Shown here: one piece after another, positions 33,909-42,107 of the stretch | How the letters are laid out: each line of letters begins with the position of its first letter | Position numbering within the stretch: the stretch's first letter is position 1 | Assembly (NCBI RefSeq): GCF_026967805.1 | Contig: NZ_JAPVBG010000001.1 | Coordinates: forward strand, 1,612,047-1,676,046 | Source: Blastococcus sp. VKM Ac-2987 | GTDB lineage: Bacteria; Actinomycetota; Actinomycetes; Mycobacteriales; Geodermatophilaceae | Direction of reading: 5' to 3' | Length of the DNA: 64,000 nucleotides | Made by a program: the position numbers and the translations under genes | The notes under the pieces: model-generated | The model's database searches: none | What the model was told of the DNA's origin: nothing | What the model saw: the letters and a program-made list of their open reading frames with translations, nothing else

Positions 33909-34157
33909 GGCAGTCGCTCCGTCGCTCGGGCCGATCCGGCGCGCCGGCTCGGCACGGCGCACGACGCACGCCGCCACCCCCAGCCCTTGGCACCTTGCGG
34001 TCTGGACGACTGCGGGTCAAGGGGAAGTTGCCCGGCTCCATACCGGTCGGCGTTCCCCGCCCACCGAGGTGCCGGCGGCGCACCCACCACCGGAGGAGCC
34101 GGGACCGGGCGCCCGGCCGGACGTGACCGCGATCCCCGCAGCCGCGGCGTGCGACGG

Positions 34158-34192
34158 CGGGGACGCCGGGACGGATCTGCTCGTCCCCGGCC
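34158..34192 (-). terminator. Stem-loop after nrfD
   Basis: Within 40 bases downstream of the nrfD stop (minus strand) a GC-rich hairpin can form, with arms CGGGGACG/CGTCCCCG or the alternative GGGACG/CGTCCC. No U-tract is present. Weak candidate terminator of the fdh operon. Confidence 0.35.
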
Positions 34193-34195
34193 GGC

Positions 34196-35257
34196 TCAGC
34201 GGGTGACGGAGCGGCCCTCGCCCTGGCCGACCTGCTGGCCGGCCTCGCGGGCGGCCATGCGCTCGCGCTGCGGCACGACGGTGTACTTCGGGTCGCGGGC
34301 ACTGGCCATTCCGGCGTCGAAGACGCCGAACCGGGTGAGCAGCGACCCGGCGGCCAGCAGCACGCCCGACGCCACCGCCCCGATCCGCGTCCGCCCCGCG
34401 ACGGCGGTCAGCCCGGCCCCCGCGGCGGTGCAGGTCTTCGCCGCCCGCATCAACGTCCCGGCCCGGCCCTCGTGGTACGGCTCGCTGACGATGCCGTGGT
34501 CGTTCTCGACCTTGTGCATCGCGGCCAGCTCGATGGTCGCCCCGGCGATCGCCATCTTCCGCGACGGCCCCGCCTCGTCCACCGGCGTGAAGATCATCGT
34601 CAGCCCGCCACCGGCGGCCATCGCCGACCCGGCGAAGACGAACGGCAGCTGCTTGTACGGCGCGTGCCACGACGGGACGGCCGTGTTGGCCAGCAGCACC
34701 GCCGTGTAGGTGGCCATCGGCCCGCCGAACAGCGCCGAGACCACCCCGCCGAAGCGCTTCAGCCGCGGGAACCAGTCCAGCAGCTCCACCGCCGCCGTCG
34801 CGCCGGCCGCGGCGCTGAACGGCGACAGGATGTAGGTGCCCACCGACAGCGGCGACGTCAGCTTGATCACGCGCAGCATGTGCAGGAACCGCTCGGGCCG
34901 GCCGAGGTCGTGGATCAGGAACCCGACGGAGGCGATCGAACCGCCACCGGCGACCAGCCGGCCCACCCGGGTCAGGGTCGGCCGGTCGGTGAGGTCGGCC
35001 ACCGCGGCAAGGATCGCCGAGGAGCCGGCCGCGCCGCCGAGGAACAGGTACAGCGGGACGTCGGGGGTCTTCCACACCGGCGGCTTGATGATCGGCCGCC
35101 CGTAGTACGACGTGAACTCGGCGTCGTCGACCATCGCCTGCTCGGCCGAGCGGCCGCGCCGGCCACCGCCCTTGCGGTAGCGCTTCGGGGGCTTGCGCTC
35201 CCCCGGGCCGTCCGCCCGCCGCCAGCCGGCGCCGGGCGTGGTGATCCCCTCGGTCAT
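34196..35257 (-). CDS. nrfD: NrfD-family membrane subunit of formate dehydrogenase
   Basis: The 353-residue protein has a basic N-terminus (PPKRYRKGGGRRGR), a conserved-looking YYGRPIIKPPVWKT segment and eight or so membrane helices with FLIHDLGRPERFLHMLRV, the NrfD/PsrC motif near the quinone site. NrfD proteins anchor iron-sulfur subunits and pass electrons to menaquinone without haem. The ATG at 35257 lies two bases after the TAG of fdhB. It would link formate oxidation to the menaquinone pool. Confidence 0.9.
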   Translation of the reverse strand: MTEGITTPGAGWRRADGPGERKPPKRYRKGGGRRGRSAEQAMVDDAEFTSYYGRPIIKPPVWKTPDVPLYLFLGGAAGSSAILAAVADLTDRPTLTRVGRLVAGGGSIASVGFLIHDLGRPERFLHMLRVIKLTSPLSVGTYILSPFSAAAGATAAVELLDWFPRLKRFGGVVSALFGGPMATYTAVLLANTAVPSWHAPYKQLPFVFAGSAMAAGGGLTMIFTPVDEAGPSRKMAIAGATIELAAMHKVENDHGIVSEPYHEGRAGTLMRAAKTCTAAGAGLTAVAGRTRIGAVASGVLLAAGSLLTRFGVFDAGMASARDPKYTVVPQRERMAAREAGQQVGQGEGRSVTR

Positions 35258-35259
35258 CG

Positions 35260-36327
35260 CTACCGCTTCCGTGAGCCGAGGACGGCCGAGACCGCCACGC
35301 CGATGATCAACGCTGCACCCTGGGCGGCGGCCTTCCACATCGCCGGCACGTCCCGGGTGGTCACCACCGGGTCCGGCGGCAGGCCGTAGACCTCGGGCTC
35401 GTCGAGCAGCAGGAAGAACGCCCCGGCGCCGCCGACGCCGTCGTTCTCGTCGCGACCGTAGAGCCGGGCGGTCTCCACGCCCTGCCCCTTGAGCGTCGCC
35501 AGCCGCGCGTCCGCCCGGGCCTGCAGCTCGTCGAGGTCCCCGAACTGGATGGACTGGGTCGGGCACGCGGTGGCGCAGGCCGGCTGCAGCCCGTCGGTGA
35601 GCCGGTCGTAGCACATCGTGCACTTGAAGACCCGGCCGTCGTCCTTGCGCTGGTCGATCACGCCGTACGGGCAGGCCGGGACGCAGTAGCCGCAGCCGTT
35701 GCAGATGTCGCCCTGCACGACGACGGTGCCGAACTCGGTGCGGAACAGCGCCCCGGTCGGGCAGACGTCGAGGCAGCCGGCGTGCGTGCAGTGCTTGCAG
35801 ACGTCGGAGGACATCAGCCAGCGGATCTGCTTGTCCGCGCCGGACTGGCCGGTCTGCGGGTCGAACTCGCTCAGCGCCTCCGCGTTGAGCACGCTGCTCT
35901 GCTGCGCGTCGGCCAGGCTGACGCCGTCCCCGGGCGTCATCGGCGACGGGCCGCTGCCCTGCCGGTCGTCACCCGGCCGGCCGAAGGTCGGCATCGGGAG
36001 GTCGACGGTGCGGGTCTGCTCGACGAAGGCGACGTGCCGCCACGAGTTGGCGCCGAGCATGCCGGTGTTGTCGTAGCTCATGCCCGACATGCCCATGGCG
36101 TCGCGCACGCCGTGCGAGTCGTCCATCGGGAGCGTGTTCCACTCCTTGCAGGCCACCTCGCACGCCTTGCAGCCGATGCACACCGAGGTGTCGGTGAAGA
36201 AGCCCACCCGCGCGGGGTGCTCCTCCACGTAGCCGGCGTCGGCCGACACGTCGGGCAGCGGGCCGAACAGCCGGTTGCTCGGGTCGTTGCCGGCGAGCCC
36301 CGGGCTCGCCGAGCTGATGGAGGTCAT
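35260..36327 (-). CDS. fdhB: Formate dehydrogenase iron-sulfur subunit
   Basis: The 355-residue protein carries four cysteine clusters of the HybA/FdnH type: CIGCKACEVACKEWN near residues 53-67, KHCTHAGCLDVCPTGALF, CNGCGYCVPACPYGVID, and KCTMCYDRLTDGLQPACATACPTQ. Together they bind four [4Fe-4S] clusters. A C-terminal hydrophobic helix (GAALIIGVAVSAVLG) would anchor it in the membrane. It takes electrons from FdhA and hands them to NrfD. The ATG at 36327 lies 25 bases after fdhA. The stop is UAG, the same codon that is recoded in fdhA, here read as termination. Confidence 0.95.
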   Translation of the reverse strand: MTSISSASPGLAGNDPSNRLFGPLPDVSADAGYVEEHPARVGFFTDTSVCIGCKACEVACKEWNTLPMDDSHGVRDAMGMSGMSYDNTGMLGANSWRHVAFVEQTRTVDLPMPTFGRPGDDRQGSGPSPMTPGDGVSLADAQQSSVLNAEALSEFDPQTGQSGADKQIRWLMSSDVCKHCTHAGCLDVCPTGALFRTEFGTVVVQGDICNGCGYCVPACPYGVIDQRKDDGRVFKCTMCYDRLTDGLQPACATACPTQSIQFGDLDELQARADARLATLKGQGVETARLYGRDENDGVGGAGAFFLLLDEPEVYGLPPDPVVTTRDVPAMWKAAAQGAALIIGVAVSAVLGSRKR

Positions 36328-36352
36328 GCCGACCTGCTCTCGAAGTCGCTCG

Positions 36353-39300
36353 TCACTGGGTCGACCCCTCGCCCGCCGAGGCCTCGACCGGGTCGCGGCC
36401 GTTCACGCCCACGCGGCCGGACGCCACGCCGGCGCGGCGCCGGTAGGCCTCCACGAACTCCAGCAGCTCCGGCCCGCGGGGACGGCGGCCGGGGACGATG
36501 TCGGCGGTGGAGACCTTGTCCTCCTGGATGTGCGTGTTCGCGTCGAGCGCGATGCCCAGCAGGTCGTTCGCCGAGTCCCCGGTGGAGAGCCCGCCGTAGG
36601 ACCAGTGGTACGGCATCCCGATCTGGTGCACGACCCGGCCGTCGCGCAGCTTGATCGGCCGCACCCGCTCGGTGACCAGGACCTTCGCCTCGATCGCCGA
36701 GCGCGCGCTCACCAGCGTGGCGTAGTCGTTGTGCGTCAGCCCGCGCAGCGCTGCCAGCTCCGGGCTCACCTCGACGAAGAACTCGGGCTGCAGCTCGGAC
36801 AGGTAGGGCAGCGTGCGGCTCATCGCGCCGGCGGTGTGGTGCTCGGTCAGCCGGTAGGTGGTCACCTGGAACGGGAAGACCTCGCTGCGCGAGGGGTTCT
36901 CCCGGTTCCACGGCCCGTCGATCCGCTCCACCGTGGGGCTGGCCTGCGTGCCGTAGAACGCGTTCTCTACGACCGACTCCACCGGCTCGTAGTGCGTCGG
37001 CAGCGGGCCGTCGACCAGCCCGGCCGGCGCGTACAGCCAGGCCTTCCCGTCGCCCTGCATGACGAACGGGTCGTCGCCGGCCAGCGCGTCCTGCGCCCGG
37101 GCGCCCTCCGGCGGCACGTAGTCCGGGCGCTTGTTCTTCTCGAAGTCGGGGACGTCGACGCCGGTCCACTCGCCGGCGGCCTCGTCCCACCAGACGTACT
37201 TCTTGCGCTCGCTCCACGGCTTGCCGTCGGGGTCGGCCGAGGCGCGGTTGTAGAGCATGCGCCGGTTGAGCGGCCAGGCCCAGCCCCACTCCGACGCGAC
37301 GGTGCCCTGCTCCGAGCCCGGCTTGCGGCGCGCGGCCTGGTTGACCCCGTCGGCGTAGACGCCGGTGTAGATCCAGCAGCCGCCGGAGGTGGAGCCGTCG
37401 TCCTTCATCTGCATGTAGGACGACAGCGGCTGCCCGTCGGGGCCGGTGCCGTTGATCTCGCGCAGCACGGCGTCGGCGTCGGGGTCCCGGGTCTCCCCGT
37501 GCAGCGGGTAGTCCCAGGTCATCCGCAGCAGCGCCTGGTCGCGCGGGTCGGTGGAGTCCTTCAGCCGCTCGCGCAGGATGCGGCCCAGGTGGAAGAAGAA
37601 CCACAGGTCGCTGCGGGCGTCGTTCGGCGGCTCGACCGCCTTGTGCCGCCACTGCAGCAGCCGCTGGGTCTGGGTGAAGGTGCCGTCCTTCTCCACGTGC
37701 GTGGCGGCCGGCATGAAGAAGACCTCGGTGCCGATCGTGTCGGGGGACATCTCCCCCGTCTCGAGCTCCGGGCCCTCCTTCCAGAACGTCGCCGACTCGA
37801 TCATCTGCAGGTCGCGGACGACCAGCCAGTCGAGGTTGGCCAGGCCGAACCGGTTCATCCGGCCGTTGGGGTGCCCGACCGTGGGGTTCTCGCCGACGAG
37901 GAAGTAGCCGCTGACCTTCCCCTCGATCATGTCGGCGATCGTCCGGTAGGAGCTGTGGTCGCCGTTGATCTTCGGCAGCCAGTCGAACCCGAAGTCGTTC
38001 TCCGGCTGCGCGGCGTCGCCGAACCAGGCCTTGAGCAGGCTGACCATGTAGTCGCGCTTGTTGCCCCAGAACCCGGCCTTGCCGGCGGCGTCGGCGCAGT
38101 ACTCGTCCAGCGTCGAGTGCTGCATCGCGTGCGGCATCGGCAGGTAGCCGGGCAGCAGGTTGAACAGCGTCGGGACGTCGGTGGAGCCCTGGATGCTGGC
38201 GTGCCCGCGCAGCGCCAGGATGCCGCCGCCGGGTCGGCCGATGTTGCCCAGCAGCGTCTGCAGGATCGACGCCGTCCGGATGTACTGCGCGCCGACGCTG
38301 TGCTGCGTCCAGCCCACGGAGTAGACCCACGCCGTCGTCCGCTCGCGGCCGCTGTTGCTGGTGACCCACTTCGCGACCTGCTCGAACACCGCCGGCTCGA
38401 TGCCGCAGACCTCGGACACCATCTCCGGCGTGTAGCGGGCGAAGTGCCGCTTGAGCACCTGGAAGACCGACCGCGGGTGCTGGAGCGTCTCGTCCCGCTT
38501 GGGCTTGGACGGGATCGGCGGGCCGCCGCTGCCGGCCGCCTGCGCCTGGTCGGACTCCCGGACGGCGGGGGCGTCGTCGAGCTGCTCCTGCTCGGCGGCC
38601 TCGGCCGGGTCGTCGGCGCTGGACTCCGGCGGGTTCGCCGGCTCGTACGCCCAGCTGTCCTCGTCGTACATCCGGTTCTCGGCGTCGTACCCGGAGAACA
38701 GGCCGTCGAGGTCCTCGACGTCGACGAAGTCCTCACCGACCAGGGCGGCGGCGTTCGTGTAGGCGACCACGTAGTCGCGGAAGTAGAGGTCGTTGTCCAG
38801 GACGTACCGGATCAGCCCGCCCAGGAACGCGATGTCCGTGCCGATGCGCAGCGGCACGTGCAGGTCGGCCACCGCGCTGGTGCGGGTGAACCGCGGGTCG
38901 ATGTGGATGATCTTCGCGCCGCGCGCCTTGGCCTCCATCACCCACTGGAAACCCACCGGGTGGCACTCGGCCATGTTGGAACCCTCGATGACGATGCAGT
39001 CGGCGTTCGAGAGGTCCTCCAGGAAGTTCGTGGCACCGCCACGACCGAACGAGGCGCCCAGACCGGGCACCGTGGAGGAGTGCTATATGCGGGCCTGGTT
39101 CTCGATCTGGATCGCGCCCAGGGCGCTGTAGAGCTTCTTCATGAGGTAGTTCTCCTCGTTGTCGAGGGTCGCCCCTCCGAGGCTCGCTATCCCCATGGTG
39201 CGGTTGACGCGGTAGCCGGCGTCCTCGTCCTGCCAGCCCTTGCGGCGGGCCTCCAGCACGCGGTCGGCGATCATCTCCATCGCCGTGTCGAGCTCCAGGT

Positions 39301-39652
39301 CCTCCCACTCCGTCCCGAACGGACGGCGGTACTTGACCGTGGTGGTGCGGCTCGGGCTGGTGACCAGCTGCTTGCTGGCGCTGCCCTTGGGGCAGAGCCG
39401 GCCGCGGTTGATCGGCGAGTCCGGGTCGCCCTCGATCTGGACGATCTGCTCGTCCTTCACGTACACGTTCTGCGCGCAGCCCACGGCGCAGTACGGGCAC
39501 ACGCTCTTGACGACGCGGTCGGCGGTCGCGGTGCGGGACACGACGGCCTCGGTCGCCTTGCTGCGGGCGGCGGTGCCGCGCCCCAGCGGGTCCGAGCCGG
39601 TCAGCTGCCGGTACACCGGCCAGCTCTCGAGCCAGGTCTTCACCCGCGTCAC
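36353..39652 (-). CDS. fdhA: Selenocysteine formate dehydrogenase, large subunit (Sec encoded by UAG)
   Basis: This should be read as one 1,099-residue molybdo/tungsto-bis(pyranopterin guanine dinucleotide) enzyme that oxidises formate to CO2. Cys52, 55, 59 and 87 (CPYCAVGC...LCPKG) bind a [4Fe-4S] cluster. At residue 190 the frame has TAG in the context IENQARI-TAG-HSSTVPGLGASF, exactly where relatives have Cys or Sec as the molybdenum ligand. The following His (H191) and downstream domains (ECHPVGFQW, GNIGRPGGGI, the C-terminal molybdopterin-binding barrel) are intact over 900 residues in the same frame, which rules out decay. A bacterial SECIS hairpin follows the TAG. A routine gene finder would split it at 39083 and 39070. 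The GTG at 39652 gives the usual N-terminus VKTWLESWPVYRQL; no export signal is seen. Confidence 0.93.
39053..39071 (-). promoter_or_regulatory. Bacterial SECIS element in fdhA
   Basis: On the transcript, 11 bases after the UAG, GGUGCCC pairs with GGGCGCC (seven pairs, one U-G) around the loop GGUCU. The loop G-U is the SelB contact in bacterial SECIS elements. In E. coli fdhF the hairpin with apical GGUC also starts 11 bases after the UGA. The element lies inside the coding sequence for TVPGLGA. Confidence 0.9.
39083..39085 (-). other. In-frame UAG read as selenocysteine (residue 190 of FdhA)
   Basis: The codon between Ile189 (AUA) and His191 (CAC) is UAG. It occupies the catalytic Sec/Cys position of formate dehydrogenases. 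UAG differs by two bases from UGA, UGC and UGU, so a single sequencing error or point mutation cannot explain it. UAG-decoding selenocysteine tRNAs have been reported in Geodermatophilus and Blastococcus. Confidence 0.92.
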
Positions 39653-39730
39653 TCTGCCACCCGGACGGCGGAGCGGCGCGCCGACGGGGCCCGCGATCTG
39701 ATCGTGTCCCGTCAGTCCACCCCGGCACGG

Positions 39731-39783
39731 CGCCGGCGGGCGGGTACCGGGCCCCCCGTGGGTCCGGTCCCCGCCCGCCGGCG
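39731..39783 (-). terminator. Strong stem-loop between the camelysin-like gene and fdhA
   Basis: Two 24-base arms (starting CGCCGGCGGGCGGG and ending CCCGCCCGCCGGCG) pair with only two mismatches around a five-base loop. The hairpin starts nine bases after the stop of the minus-strand camelysin-like gene and lies 79 bases before fdhA. No U-tract. It probably insulates fdhA from upstream transcription. Confidence 0.75.
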
Positions 39784-39791
39784 TCGCGGGG

Positions 39792-40412
39792 TCAGCGGGC
39801 GGCGCCGTCCCGCTGGGTCGCGGTGAAGGTGAACGTCAGGGCGCTGGACCGCCCGCGCAGCTCGTCGCCCGCCGTCGTGGGGAAGGTGATGGTGGCCAGC
39901 AGGTGGTCGACCCCGCCCGGGGCCAGGCCGGCCGCCCCGGAGAGCGGCTCCCGCATGACGATCGGGCCGGCGTAGGAGTCGGTGACGTCGCCGGCGCAGG
40001 TGTAGCCGCCGGCGGTTGCGGACCAGTCCTGCGAGCACGACTGGACGCGCAGCTGGAGCCCGTTCACCCGGTCGGTGTCCAGCGGGCTGGACCTCCGCGC
40101 CACCGAGCTGAACGTGACCGCCGCGAGCGGCACGTCCCCGTCGTTCACCAGGTCGAAGGGCACCCGCGCGACGTCGCCCGGCAGCATCCTCCCGCCGGTG
40201 AACGGCACGCTCGCCGTGCCGGCGGCGGCGGCGTCCAGGCCGATCGAGAGCACGCCGGTGCCCACCGCGGTGTCCACGCTCTCGCTCGCGCTGAAGCCGC
40301 CGAAGGTGCCCAGGCCGGCCACCGCGCCCGCCGCGGCGACGACGGCCAGCGTGGCCACGACCTTGGCGGCGGTGCCCTGGCGGGCGAGGGCGGTGCCGGT
40401 GCGGCTGGTCAC
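39792..40412 (-). CDS. Camelysin/TasA-like exported protein with SipW-type signal
   Basis: The 206-residue protein has a long N-terminal leader with hydrophobic core KVVATLAVVAAAGAVAGLGTFGGFSASESVDTA, the pattern of SipW-dependent TasA/camelysin signal sequences. The mature part is a beta-sandwich-like sequence (SIGLDAAAAGTASVPFTGGRMLPGD, ARVPFDLVNDGDVPLAAVTFS) with a Cys pair. In Bacillus such proteins form matrix fibres or act as proteases. The GTG at 40412 has GGGAGG seven bases upstream. No SipW-type signal peptidase gene is nearby. It is followed by the strongest hairpin in the window. Confidence 0.75.
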   Translation of the reverse strand: MTSRTGTALARQGTAAKVVATLAVVAAAGAVAGLGTFGGFSASESVDTAVGTGVLSIGLDAAAAGTASVPFTGGRMLPGDVARVPFDLVNDGDVPLAAVTFSSVARRSSPLDTDRVNGLQLRVQSCSQDWSATAGGYTCAGDVTDSYAGPIVMREPLSGAAGLAPGGVDHLLATITFPTTAGDELRGRSSALTFTFTATQRDGAAR

Positions 40413-40531
40413 GGTGCTGCCTCCCTGGTGCTGCCCGGGGTGGCCCGTCCATCCCGCGGCAGCACCGACCCTGCGCGCACACCCGCAGGATCCCCTGCAG
40501 CGATCCGCAAGAAAGCCGCAGGAGAGCGGCG

Positions 40532-40792
40532 TCAGCCGCGGGGCGGGCCCTCGCCGTCCCGGAGCCGCCCGGGCATGGCGGCGAGCGCGAGCAGCGCGAG
40601 GACGGCGACCGCCCACCCCGCCAGCACGAACAGGTCACCGGCGTGCAGGCCGTGGTTCCGGGACACCGTGAAGAGCACCCGGCCCTCGTTCCGGTATTCG
40701 CCGGTGACCAGCAGGAGGGCGAAACCGGTGACGACCCCACCGGCCACGAGAGCGCACAGCCAGCGGAGCATCGACCAACCGTAGTCGGGCAC
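40532..40792 (-). CDS. Small membrane protein, unknown
   Basis: The 86-residue product has two hydrophobic segments (LCALVAGGVVTGFALLLV and LFVLAGWAVAVLALLALAA) separated by a short loop NEGRVLFTVSRNHGLHAGD, and a charged tail. The pattern is seen in small actinobacterial membrane proteins of unknown function. The start is either the GTG at 40792 or the ATG at 40771; neither has a clear ribosome site. It lies between the SGNH-like gene and the camelysin-like gene on the same strand. Confidence 0.6.
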   Translation of the reverse strand: MPDYGWSMLRWLCALVAGGVVTGFALLLVTGEYRNEGRVLFTVSRNHGLHAGDLFVLAGWAVAVLALLALAAMPGRLRDGEGPPRG

Positions 40793-40867
40793 GGCGACCA
40801 GGGGGCCGCGCCGCTTCTGGGCGCCCGCCCTCCGGGTCGGCGCACCGCGCCGACGGCCGCCCGGGTC

Positions 40868-41599
40868 TCACGAGCCGGCGGTCACCAGGGGCTCGACCAG
40901 CGGGGCGATCCGGTCGGCGAGGAACCGGTGGCCCTCCGCGGTCGGCGCGTCGGCGGCGGCGTCGAACAGCCCGGGGCCGGTGAGCCACAGCTCGGCCAGC
41001 GGGTCGGTGAAGGGCACGCCGGCGGCCTCCGCGGCGGCCGACACCGCGTCCCGGTCGGTGATCACGTAGCCGGGTGCCGGCGTCCTCGGCCACGCCGGGC
41101 CGACAGCCAGCAGGTCGGCCTCCGGGGACGCCGCGCGCGCGGCTGCGAAGGACTCCTCCGCGGCGGCCTGGACGTCGGCGGCGGCCGCGTTGTCGTCCCG
41201 TGATCCGGCGAAGACCACGACGTCCCAGTCGCCGCCCGCCGCCTCGGCCAGCTGGGCGAAGGTCTGGCCGCCGGGCGGCGTCCGCAGGTAGCCGCTGCCG
41301 TCGGCGGCCGCCACCTGCAGCTGCACCGGCGGCCCGTCGGCGGCGATCTCCTCCGCCACCAGCTGCGGCCAGCCGACGGCCCCGTCGGGCACCGCGGTGG
41401 TGCCGTCGCCCACGACCAGGACGCGCAGTTCCTGGGCGGCCCCCGGGGCCTCCAGCGGCTCCCCCGCCGACGCCGGGGCGGAGAACCGCGGCGGCGGCGG
41501 CCGGTTGGCCAGCAGGTAGGCCATCACGGCGAGCGCGACGACACCCAGCGCCATGACGACCCACGCCCAGCGCGGCGCCGGAGGCAGTCCCCGCACCAT
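40868..41599 (-). CDS. SGNH-like protein lacking the nucleophile serine, membrane anchored
   Basis: After a single membrane anchor (VVMALGVVALAVMAYLLA, residues 14-31) the 243-residue protein follows the SGNH/GDSL fold: block I VLVVGDGTTAV, block III-like VVVFAGSRDDN and block V TAEGHRFLADRIAP with the His. The expected catalytic Ser of block I (GDS) is Gly-Thr-Thr here. It may be inactive, use Thr, or act as a binding protein. Active relatives are esterases or O-acetyltransferase partners on cell-envelope glycans. It follows a small helical protein gene by 41 bases. Confidence 0.7.
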   Translation of the reverse strand: MVRGLPPAPRWAWVVMALGVVALAVMAYLLANRPPPPRFSAPASAGEPLEAPGAAQELRVLVVGDGTTAVPDGAVGWPQLVAEEIAADGPPVQLQVAAADGSGYLRTPPGGQTFAQLAEAAGGDWDVVVFAGSRDDNAAAADVQAAAEESFAAARAASPEADLLAVGPAWPRTPAPGYVITDRDAVSAAAEAAGVPFTDPLAELWLTGPGLFDAAADAPTAEGHRFLADRIAPLVEPLVTAGS

Positions 41600-41640
41600 T
41601 GCCGGGACGGTACGCGCGCGACCGGCCCGCGGGCGACCGC

Positions 41641-41859
41641 TCAGCGGCCGGTCGGGGAGTCGCCGGCCGCGAGGCGGGCGGCCTGCGCCCGGCGCTGGGC
41701 GGAGCGGCGCAGCAGCACCTGCGCCTGGGTGGCGTCGTCGGTGCGCCGGGCGCGCTCCGCCAGGACGTCGGCGGTCTCGAGCAGCAGCGCCACCCGTCGC
41801 CGCTCCTCGCGACGTCCGTGCGGGAGGGACAACCGATCGGGCAGCTGACCTGTGGTCAT
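41641..41859 (-). CDS. Small helical charged protein, unknown
   Basis: The 72-residue protein is dominated by a helix rich in Arg, Ala and Glu (EERRRVALLLETADVLAERARR and RSAQRRAQAARLAAG). The ATG at 41859 is the first in frame after a poorly coding stretch. It precedes the SGNH-like gene on the same strand and is divergent from gpgS. No family is recognised. Confidence 0.5.
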   Translation of the reverse strand: MTTGQLPDRLSLPHGRREERRRVALLLETADVLAERARRTDDATQAQVLLRRSAQRRAQAARLAAGDSPTGR

Positions 41860-42004
41860 GCCCGCATCGTCGGGGCTCCCGGAGCGCGCCGCGACTCGGC
41901 CCGGCGACCGGCCCCGGCGCCGGTCCCCCGAACGGGTGACGCACCGGCGCGACCGCCCGGACCACGCCCGTTCGAACCACCTGGACGCCCGGGACGCAGG
42001 CACC

Positions 42005-42050
42005 GGGAACGGTCCCGGGACGGCCCCGGGAACGGTCCCGTGACGGCCCG
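42005..42050. repeat. Two tandem 23-bp repeats upstream of gpgS
   Basis: GGGAACGGTCCCG(G/T)GACGGCCC(C/G) occurs twice in direct succession (42005-42027 and 42028-42050), differing at two of 23 positions. Each copy contains the near-palindrome GGGAACGGTCCC. They lie about 60 bases before the gpgS start, where a regulator could bind, or they may form a hairpin in the leader. Confidence 0.6.
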
Positions 42051-42107
42051 GTGAACAGCAGGGTGGCACGCTGGTGCGGGCGTCCGGGCTGGTCGACAGT
42101 GGGCCCC

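Noticed and set aside
39083-39085. Ordinary nonsense mutation splitting fdhA into two pseudogene pieces
   Set aside because: The frame, motifs and codon bias are intact on both sides, the stop lies exactly at the Sec position, and a SECIS hairpin follows at the standard distance. Decay would not place a stop there with that structure.
36275-39826. 1,183-codon plus-strand frame opposite fdhA
   Set aside because: Composition is Arg/Val/Leu/Gly/His-rich shadow; the minus strand encodes an unmistakable formate dehydrogenase.
41960-42000. TTCGAACC near 41971 as part of a tRNA T-loop
   Set aside because: No acceptor, D or anticodon stems can be built around it.
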